Shown one piece after another: positions 56,330 to 64,000 of a stretch of 64,000 bases of DNA. The stretch is from Adiantum capillus-veneris (lineage: Eukaryota; Streptophyta; Polypodiopsida; Polypodiales; Pteridaceae): the NCBI GenBank assembly GCA_014529385.2, contig CM043962.1, positions 46,231,098 through 46,295,097 on the forward strand, in the 5' to 3' direction. A model generated the notes under the pieces. That model saw only the letters and a program-made list of their open reading frames with translations. It did not search any database and had not been told where the DNA came from. The first letter of the stretch is position 1. The number at the start of each line of letters is the position of its first letter. The translations under genes were made by a program, and so were the position numbers.

Positions 56330-57530
56330 AGTTGTCCTAGATGGGTCCTAGATGCACTGGTGAAGTTTGGTCAAATTTGGAGTAGTTTTGATAGAGTTAT
56401 GCTCATTTCTCATTTTATGGTCAAAATTTGCATTTTTTTCGTTTCTTGACAACCTTTTGATCATCTCCTAACTCTAAAATTAGCTTGAAACTGGTCCTAG
56501 GATGCCCCGCAGAAAAGCATAGAAGGAGTGGGGGGTGGAACCTTATGAGATCACCGACATCTCATCAAATGAGAAAGCTCACATCACTCATCAGGAGCTT
56601 GAAACATATTCATTAGAAAGTTCCAAGCGGCCGATGGAATGATAGTCAAGACCACCATATTCCCCAAGGAATTATGGATGATACATCAAAAATCTGAAGT
56701 GCTAGAAGGATCTTACATTTTCACAGCTTCTTCAGATTAACGCCATGAGGAACAAATTTTCGGAGAGCCCATGAGTTGATCAGCTCCATTCAATAAAATG
56801 GGGAAACTAACTAATAGACAAATATGGGGCTACAGTAAAAGTGAAGATCACCCCGGAAATCATCAATGAAGCTCTTCACTTGCAGCAAGGAACCCACAAC
56901 CTATTGTGCAAGACCAAGGCAATAGATAATGACAAGGCCTTCCTAAAGCAGAGGGGCCACAAATTGACCTATCATGATCTAATATACTCCAAAATGGAGC
57001 TACATCCATGGTTTTGCATTCTGAAATGCCAACTCAACAACAGGTCAACGACTTGCATTTAAAATGCAACCATTTTTGTTCTCCTTTGGAGAGAAATTGG
57101 GAGCATCTTTGGGAGTTTCTTGGTGCCCATCTTGCGATCCTTGGAGGTGAGAATTTTGGAGCTCAAGAGAGGGAAAATTTGATGAAGCGGCTTGGTGGAA
57201 CTTTTCAAGACTTTTGGAGTGCAAGAAGGTTTGCAACTTCAACATGGCCTCTCCTTGCTTGAGCCCCCACAACAACAACGACCAAAACAAAAAAGCGGCT
57301 ATGGAGATAGCAGATCAACCATCCAGTTGGCCATCTATGCACAGGCACAGTTCTCAAGGAACCTGAAAAATTGTTTGGCTCAAGTTTGTGAAGTCAAAAG
57401 CAAATGGCACAGTTCACTGGAGGACAATGGAAAAGGTCAGCTGGACAAGGATGACAGTACCACTACTCAATTAGCTTCCTTGGTACCCATGAGGTACGAC
57501 CACAATTGTTATGAATGTGACTGAAAGCTT
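56330..57530 (+). pseudogene. Broken coding-like sequence, possibly transposon-associated
   Basis: From about 56500 the plus strand reads MPRRKA, a stop, then WGVEPYEITDISS, and later KITPEIINEALHLQQGTHNL (from 56845). The last phrase resembles a motif in plant retroelement or transposon-associated proteins that precedes a capsid-like helical region, but I cannot assign a family. Later frames (57008-57262 and 57192-57524) are Gln/Lys-rich with no motif. Stops break all of it. Treat the coding call as tentative. Confidence 0.3.
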
Positions 57531-58564
57531 TGTTTCTCGTGAGTTTGAAGCCAAAGGCAAAAGGAGGAACTCCCAAATAGACAAAGACAAAGGCAAGCTG
57601 GATAAAGATTATGATAATAAAGATTTGACAAAGGAGATCGGCATGGCACACGTGATGGTGGCCACAGTGGCCTCGACGTCAAATTTCTAGTCAAATGGTA
57701 GTTGTTGCCATTAGCTTTAGCCAGAGAGAGGCTTGTGAGTGGTGGATAGGGGCAAACAATGCTCGATATTATTACTTTGGACCCTTGTGTTGGAGTTCAA
57801 GTTATTGGTGTATTGACATGTAGGTCGAAGTTCAAGGCACATGCATTTGGTAGGGAACTAGTCAGACATATCTAAAATACTATGGATGAGTGCACCAATC
57901 CATTGTTGTTCATCGGATTATGGACAAGATGTGTTTCAAAGTTCATTATTTGGGATGTATTTTCAGACGTGATGTGTTTTTCGTTCATGAATGGGGATTT
58001 TTGGACGTTGTATGATATACAATTCAATTTGCTAAAAGGCAACCGTTGCTCAAGATGGCATTCTTCTAAGAGAAAAGTTGAGGGAAGCAAATATGAGTGA
58101 GGTGTATCCAGTGGAGTGTACAGCTTCTGGGATGTCCATGGTAGCTTCTTCATCGACTTGGTCTCACTATTGATGTCCACTATTGAGCTGCAGACAGAGT
58201 GTTAGAGTCTTGGCATCTCAAGTGAACTTCCCAATGTGATCCATTATTTAGTCTTTGTACATCAGGGCTAGAATTTGTAGAGTATCCAGGACCAGATGGT
58301 AATGTCCATTCTTGGTTGGGTGAAAAAGGTACATGGATCACGATCCATGTTTGGTAAGTTTTGGAATACCATTTGGCACACATGTTCCTATAGTCCATCC
58401 TAGCAAACTGGTGAAATTTTTTCAAATTTGGACATGTTAGCTTGGACAAGTGGTGGACCTTGGAACAAAACCCCCATGTAAATCATGTCATGGGCATTAC
58501 AAGTGGTGAGAAAAAATACAATTCAAGCTATAACATTATAGGTTGGACAAGTGGTGGACCTTAA
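57531..58564. other. No gene recognised; contains an imperfect 20 bp palindrome
   Basis: A near-palindrome ACATGGATCACGATCCATGT lies at 58331-58350; a perfect version is at 60324. Coding-like phrases such as LLKMAFF and EVYPVECTASGMSMVASSS (58040-58160) are noted but not assigned. Confidence 0.4.
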
Positions 58565-59903
58565 CACTAGAATGGTAACCTAGCAGGACATAAAAGTGTC
58601 CTTTCAGGGTTTTGGGAAAAAATTCCAAAACCATAGTAGATCCACTCATTTTGAAAAATCCTTTCATGAGCTTATAGTTCAATAACTACTACATATGGAA
58701 AAAATGAGAAACTTGTAATTTTTCTCATCCCTTGGTCACTACAAGCCTCCAAAGTTGATGGACCAGTGCATTTTGCCCAAAACAGCAATTTCTTACGGTT
58801 GATTGCATATAAATAAGAGTGGAGATTTTTCTAGGACATGAGATAAAATGCCCCGTTAACTTCAATGGGTTGGTGACCAAAACATATGGTTGCTTTTACC
58901 TCACTAATTTTTTTTGGGCAAAAAAAATCGGTACAAAAAAGTTGCATTTTTGCCATTCTGCGGACCTATCATCAAAGTTTCTATAGTCACGCTCAATACA
59001 GATACTATATACATGTTTTCTTAGTTCCCTTTGGGCCTCTGGATTCAAAAGGAGCCATGGAGCATGTCAAAAGGATAATGGATCTCTTACAATTGGAACC
59101 TTGGGGGCAATGATAAAGTGCTAAATACAGCAAACATGAAAAAACTAGGTTTAGCATTATGACCTCTAGAAACCCATAAAAACTACTCAATATCTAGCCA
59201 AGTTTGTAGTCTATGATTAGATATGGTTACTACCTACAAAATACACACAATTGGCCTAAGAAACTAGCAATATTGAGAAAGTTATACTTGCTACTCTAAA
59301 ATGTATCGTATTCTTCAGCAATCAAAAAACACAACCATCATCATATACTATGCTATATAGCATATTAGGTCCCCCAAAACTCAAGGAAGCTTAGATTTAT
59401 GTTATACATTACACTTACACAATCAAAATTGAATTTGGATATCAAGAAAGCCACCAAAAAAATCATAAAAGTGCTAATTTTGGCCAAAAAACAGGATTAT
59501 GCAATTCTTGTAAATTGGTCATAACTTTCAATTTTAACACTTAGCTCTCCCTACAAGCATTCAAAAATGTTGAAAACTATGAAGGCCTAACCTCTAGCCA
59601 TCTAAACCTCACAAACATGAAGTTTAGAGTGGTATAGTTGCCAAAAATTGAAAAAAAGCCAAAAACAGGACCCGTTTATTCACACAGTTTAGGTTCAAAA
59701 ATGTTGTGCAAGAGTAAGGTTAATGGTGAGATCGATACTCAAAAAAAAATGCTAAGTTTTTTTCAGCTCATAAGGCAAATTTGTGGATATATAGCACCTA
59801 GAAATTCATTTTCATACTCTTCAAATAATTCAAGCAAAATGGTCACTTAACAGGACACAAAAAGTGTCCAAGGACATAAAAGTGTCCTGTTACCATTCTA
59901 GTG
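58565..59903. mobile_element. TTAA-flanked inverted-repeat transposon, copy 2 (1339 bp)
   Basis: Same element as 31906-33242, in the same orientation, with ends CACTAGAATGGTAAC and its complement. The left flank is TTAA (58561-58564) and the right flank is CTAA (59904-59907), one mismatch from a TTAA duplication. Right subterminal words are better preserved here (GGACATAAAAGTGTCC intact). No transposase is encoded. Confidence 0.85.
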
Positions 59904-59907
59904 CTAA

Positions 59908-60465
59908 GTTTACTCCATTTCTTAGTTTATGGCCATATATTTTTTATTGTGACCATATGTGTTTCTTGGACCCCTTTTTATCAATTCCCTTGGTTGGTAT
60001 CTGATGTTTCCTTGACTTCTGGTGATTTGTGTCTAAGGATCACTTTGCTGCCCAATTGCCTAACAATTTTCAATACTCTTTGATTCCATTTGAGGTTGGA
60101 GATATAGCTGAGCAAGTTCCAAGGTCTTTGAAAGCACTTTTATCTAGATTTCACAATCTTTGAAACTTGAATGTTTCTCTATGGCACTTTGATTTCCCAC
60201 ACATTTGCTTCGAACATCAAAATCAACACTTATGTACTATCCTAATATCATTTGCCATGTATTGTCCCTGTATAGGACTATGGAGTGTAACTGTTAAAAT
60301 TTGTCAAAATCTTACTTGGAGGTACATGGATCGCGATCCATGTTTTGAGGAGTGTCAGGTGGGTTTGTTTTTGCTACATATTCTCCCCATATTCTAAGCC
60401 ATTTGACATAGAATTTTGGAGTTATGATCACTTTAACACAATTTAGACCTAAAATGACCATTTGC

Positions 60466-60467
<2 letters not shown>
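59908..60467. other. No gene recognised; contains a perfect 20 bp palindrome
   Basis: ACATGGATCG followed by its complement forms a perfect palindrome at 60324-60343. The rest is A+T-rich with no coding motif. The sequence may have been continuous with 57531-58564 before the TTAA element inserted. Confidence 0.5.

Positions 60468-60538
<71 letters not shown>
60468..60538. repeat. (CT)n microsatellite, ~70 bp
   Basis: About 35 uninterrupted CT units. Confidence 0.95.
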
Positions 60539-60542
<4 letters not shown>

Positions 60543-60819
60543 GAAAATGAGCTTGATATGCCCCATTTTGACTATATGTTCTCGACCTACTTGAGAGGCC
60601 TTATGCATACTTACCTTGATTTCTCTTTTTTTATTTCAAACCACCTGCGGTTCACGGTTCATCATTTGGACATTCGATCGTCAAATGGCTTTTAATTTGC
60701 AGTTTTGATCCCTCACAGGTTGGCCCAAAGTTTGATAGGTGCCAAACCTTTCCACATTATCCATGTCTGAAGCCCTTGCCTTGTAGATTCGGCATTTTCT
60801 TTCAAAATTCAATTTCGCT
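60539..60819. other. No gene; left flank of the gypsy LTR
   Basis: Nothing recognised between the CT tract and the probable LTR start at 60820. Confidence 0.5.
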
Positions 60820-62063
60820 TGTCGTCTCTCAACTTAAACGGGGGACAATCTGCAAAAGAGCAATGTGCATCAATGGAGCTTAAAAGACCTAAGGTTCAAC
60901 TCCATTAAGACTTCCATAGGCTAAGGTTCCAAAAATTAATTAAAAAGTCCAATGGCCAAAAGTGGGGAAATTGGATGGTTATGGGAAGATTAAAAGGTCT
61001 TCCCATATCCCTAGGAAGGAGGGGGTGAGCCCTAAAGGTAGGGGAAAAGAGAGAAACACACACACACACTCCCAAGCTCTCCCTTTACACAAAGGGAATA
61101 ATGGGCACATGGAAGGCTCCTAGCCCAAATGCCCCCAATCTCCCCTCAAATCCTATTGGATGGCCATAGAGGTGGACCAATGAGAATTAAAGTGGTCCAA
61201 TGAGCATCCAGTAGCCCAATGGCTCTCACAAAAGGGGAAAGGGGGACACTTGTTAAAGACTATCAACTATGCTTCTTAATTGCTATTGGCTAAGCTCTGC
61301 AAGAGCCAATGGGAAGCCAGCAAGAGAAAATGGGAAGAGGGGTCGACCAAGAAGAGAGAGAGTTGGCATATTTAGGCTAATTAATTTTGCTACACAGACA
61401 CACAACTCATGTGTGTCGAGCAAGAACTCCATCTCATTCTCCAAGCATTGAGAAGTAGAGGCCTACACCAACAACTCTTGGCTATGGAATGCAAATCCAA
61501 CCAATAGCCAAGCTTCAATGGCATGCTCATCTCCTCCACCATGCTAATTACGAAGCTAAGCTATGCTATAAGAGTGATTATGTGAAGAGAATACTTCTTT
61601 CTTGTAAGATACATCTTCTTCCTCTTCATCTTCCTCATTCCCTGCTAACTCTCACCATCTTTGAAGGTGTGTGAGGTCTTAGGACCAAGGCTAGGTCCAC
61701 TAGGTTTGTTTTTCAAGCATAATTTGGTGCATGAAGCTTCTTTCTTCATTGCACCAACGAGTTTTGTCAAGGAACACAAAGATTGTATTGTACAAAAGTC
61801 TTCCTTGATGGGAGAAGCTATACTACAAAGCCTTTTTGGAGGGGGGACCGGCTCCATGTCGCTCCAGTCCTCAATTGTGTCAATTGTTCTATTTCTCTCT
61901 CTTTTCAAGTATTATCTATGCCAAACTAGCTAGGTGTAGTTGTTATGTTGCTTTCTCCAACCAAGTACTCTCTCTATCCTCATTAGGAACTTGTTCTTTA
62001 TGAAATGATGACTATGTTATCATTTTCCGCTACACACAAGTTACTGGTGCATTAAATGTTACA
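60820..62063 (+). mobile_element. 5' LTR (~1244 bp) of a Ty3/gypsy element
   Basis: Homologous to the solo LTR at 9097-10688 from about 60841 (ATCTGCAAAAGAGC) to the common end AAATGTTACA at 62063. The start TGTCGTCTC at 60820 is inferred by analogy with TGTCATAAT of the solo LTR. It keeps several CCAAT boxes (61135-61310) and a GGACCGGCTCC arm near 61845; in the solo LTR this arm pairs with CCGGTCC downstream, giving a possible hairpin. The shorter length reflects missing internal blocks relative to the solo LTR. Confidence 0.75.
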
Positions 62064-62066
62064 TTC

Positions 62067-62076
62067 GTATCAGAGC
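62067..62076 (+). promoter_or_regulatory. Primer-binding site, tRNA-iMet type (partial)
   Basis: GTATCAGAGC lies three bases after the LTR end and matches the core of the TGGTATCAGAGC primer site; the leading TG is changed to TC. Confidence 0.65.
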
Positions 62077-62451
62077 TATTGGTTTCTCTTTTCTTGCTCA
62101 AGAAGAGAGGTCCTCAAGATTGCTACAAATGGTTGTTGTTATTGATTGCAAAAGAGTAAGTAGAATTTTCATCCTTGAAGCACGCCTGATTTATATAGTT
62201 AATGGGGATACCATCGAGAGATATGGTCTTAATAATGGAGTCCTACGGGGCTTGCCTACGGCTTAACCAGTATTGAGCTATTAGAAGCTTGACAGGAATC
62301 GGTGTTGTCTCGGCTCTGTGAAACCCTCTCTTCTATTCCTTGCAATTAATAATATTCGAGCGACGTGTATAGATGCTTGAGTGCTTATCTTTGAAGGTAA
62401 AGAGGAGTAGCAACTAGGGCTTGAAGTGCCAAAGTTACATATAAACTAGTA
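62077..62451 (+). other. Untranslated leader of the gypsy element
   Basis: Lies between the primer site and the first gag-like ATG. No palindromic array like that of the 26.7 kb element is seen. Confidence 0.5.
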
Positions 62452-64000
62452 TGGCTGACAAGGGAAAGAGATTGAAATGAATGTTGACAGCTTTGATTTT
62501 GCCAATGATAAAGCAACTAATGATGCCCCTATGCTTGTAAACTATCTTGTTTCTAATGATGCCCCTATGCTTGTAAACTATCTTGTTTTTAGGCTTCAAC
62601 AAACCTTGGGCAATCCATCCCTCCAAGGTGAAGTGCTACATCAATTGCACACCCATGGTATTCTCCAAACTCCCCACCAAGAAGAGAGAGTACCTAGGAA
62701 AGCTCCTAGTGAGACTTCCAAAAGAGGACTCTCTCCGATAAGGGAAGAAGAGGAGGATCCATACAAAGGGCTCAAAAACTTACTACTCGATGAGACATCT
62801 CCCTCTCAAAGGAGAGCCCAAGTTTCAATGGTAGAGCCCCCATCGAAAGAACGAGAAAGAAGTGAGTGTCCTGCCACCTCAGTGGAGATGGCTCCACAAA
62901 GACACATGCAAAACGCGCTCCCCCTAAATGGAGAAGACCATCGCATACTCCTCTTCACCATAATTCAAAGAGGGAAGAGAGGAAACAAGAGAAGAAAAAG
63001 ACGAGAAAGAGGTCACCCTCTTCTCCATCTTCCTCGTCCTCTTCCTCTTCTGAAGAAAGTAGTGGTGGAAAAGAGGAGTAACCAGGGAAGAAAATGGCAA
63101 GAAAGAGGTCACCCTCTTCTCCATCCTCCTCATCCTCTTCCTCTTCTGAAGAAAGTGATGGTGCAGCTCTCAAACCGCCCAAGAGAAGAGGCCATAGGAA
63201 ATTCTATGCCGCCTGGAAAAGGTCATCCAAGCTCAAAAAGTTCAAAGAGGGAGGAAAGAACATCTCTTTCCTTACCTACGACGACACCTTTGGTGCTACG
63301 GACAAAGTCTTGGCCTTTATCCAACAATTTGATGCGGCGTTTGGAGATGACGGCTTCACAGAGTTCTCTAAGCTACGTTATGTAGCTATGCATTTTCAAA
63401 AGTCCACTAGGCAATGGTGGTCTAGCCTACGAGCAAAGGGTGAAGCTCCACGAACATGAAAGCTTTAAGAGCTTCCATCATGAAGCAGTTTTTGACTAGC
63501 GATGCCAAAGACAAAGTACTCACTGAATGCTGAAGCTTGAAGCTCTCTCCCTATGAATCTATTCACAAATATGTAGACAAGTTTTGGGATCTACATCTCA
63601 AAGCCACTGTCTACAAGAAGATGGATTTTGGAGAGCCAAAACAATAATTTTGTGCGGGTTTATCTGAGGATATGGTGGAGTATGTTAACTCCCAAAGGCC
63701 TCGCACCATATCTGCGGCTATACACCATACCATGGTGGCTTCAAGAATCAACTTCCAACAAGGGGCTAAGAGAAATCTTAAGCCCATGGAAAAAAAAGAC
63801 CGTAGTGAGCCTAAGGGGAAGGACAACGTCTAAAAGTCTCCCAAAGGCAACTTCAACAACAACAAAGCCAAGGAGAAGGGAGTTTATAAAGGAAAAAATA
63901 AACTCTCTCCTGAAGAACTAGAGCATTATCGAAAAGATAACCGTTGTTACAAGTTCAGGGAGCAAGGGCATGCCTATCATGCTTGCCCCCATAAGAATAT
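62452..64000 (+). pseudogene. Ty3/gypsy gag, frameshifted, running off the window
   Basis: A possible start MADKGKRLK at 62452 is closed by TGA; the main frame opens at 62477 (MNVDSFDFANDKATN). It contains a 36 bp in-frame tandem repeat (NDAPMLVNYLV twice). By about 62990 coding has moved to another frame with Arg/Ser-rich KRSPSSPSSSS blocks, duplicated at a 96 bp period. The gag domain follows at 63094-63459: FLTYDDTFGATDKVLAFIQQ, LRYVAMHFQKSTRQWW. After further stops the 3' end has a knuckle CYKFREQGHAYHAC at about 63947-63990 in which the second Cys is Phe. Protease and pol would lie beyond the window. The gene is inactive as read. Confidence 0.75.

Overview
This window looks like nuclear DNA from a land plant with a large, repeat-rich genome. 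The plant assignment rests on a light-harvesting chlorophyll a/b protein pseudogene at 15001, a PLS-type pentatricopeptide (PPR) pseudogene at 16440-17360, plant-type primer-binding sites (tRNA-iMet and tRNA-Asp) and plant-style Ty3/gypsy, Ty1/copia and L1-like LINE remnants. The wording of the PPR repeats reminds me of fern or lycophyte PPRs, so a fern is my best guess, but that is inference. I see no intact host gene; nearly everything is transposons in various states of decay, processed or captured gene fragments, and simple repeats.

Layout. 1-4.6 kb: a ~445 bp sequence repeated 4164 bp apart, a short minisatellite, and an intronless translin pseudogene (minus). 5.3-8.8 kb: decayed Ty3/gypsy element (minus: gag, protease, start of RT). 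8.8-11.2 kb: LINE 3' part (minus) split by a 1592 bp solo LTR with target duplication ACTTG. 12.0-13.7 kb: tandem duplications and a 617 bp 5'-truncated LINE with its own target duplication. 14-19.3 kb: two LTR ends of a copia-like type, enclosing LHCB, an unidentified Cys/His protein and PPR pseudogenes. 20.2-24.1 kb: a ~4 kb LINE (plus) from endonuclease start to poly(A), flanked by a ~16 bp target duplication. 24.2-26.4 kb: poly(C) and (TA)n tracts.

26.4-41.1 kb is the most interesting part: a minus-strand LINE is interrupted by a 12.3 kb LTR retrotransposon (26659-38944; LTRs of 957 and 884 bp, tRNA-Asp-type PBS, polypurine tract, target duplication CTCTT). It encodes gag and a retroviral-type protease, but I find no reverse transcriptase or integrase. 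It instead carries a leader with regularly spaced 22 bp palindromes, a downstream W-x-P-K repeat protein, and an intronless fragment of a DEAD-box RNA helicase next to the polypurine tract. A 1337 bp TTAA-flanked inverted-repeat transposon sits inside its gag; a near-identical second copy lies at 58565-59903.

41-45.2 kb: copia gag (minus) and gypsy RNase H/integrase (plus), both decayed. 45.3-48.8 kb: no genes seen. 48.8-54.7 kb: two more decayed gag or gag-protease elements (minus), the first related to the 26.7 kb element. 54.7-60.8 kb: unassigned sequence, the second TTAA element and two 20 bp palindromes. 60.8-64.0 kb: 5' LTR, PBS and gag of a gypsy element of the same LTR family as the solo LTR, running off the end of the window.
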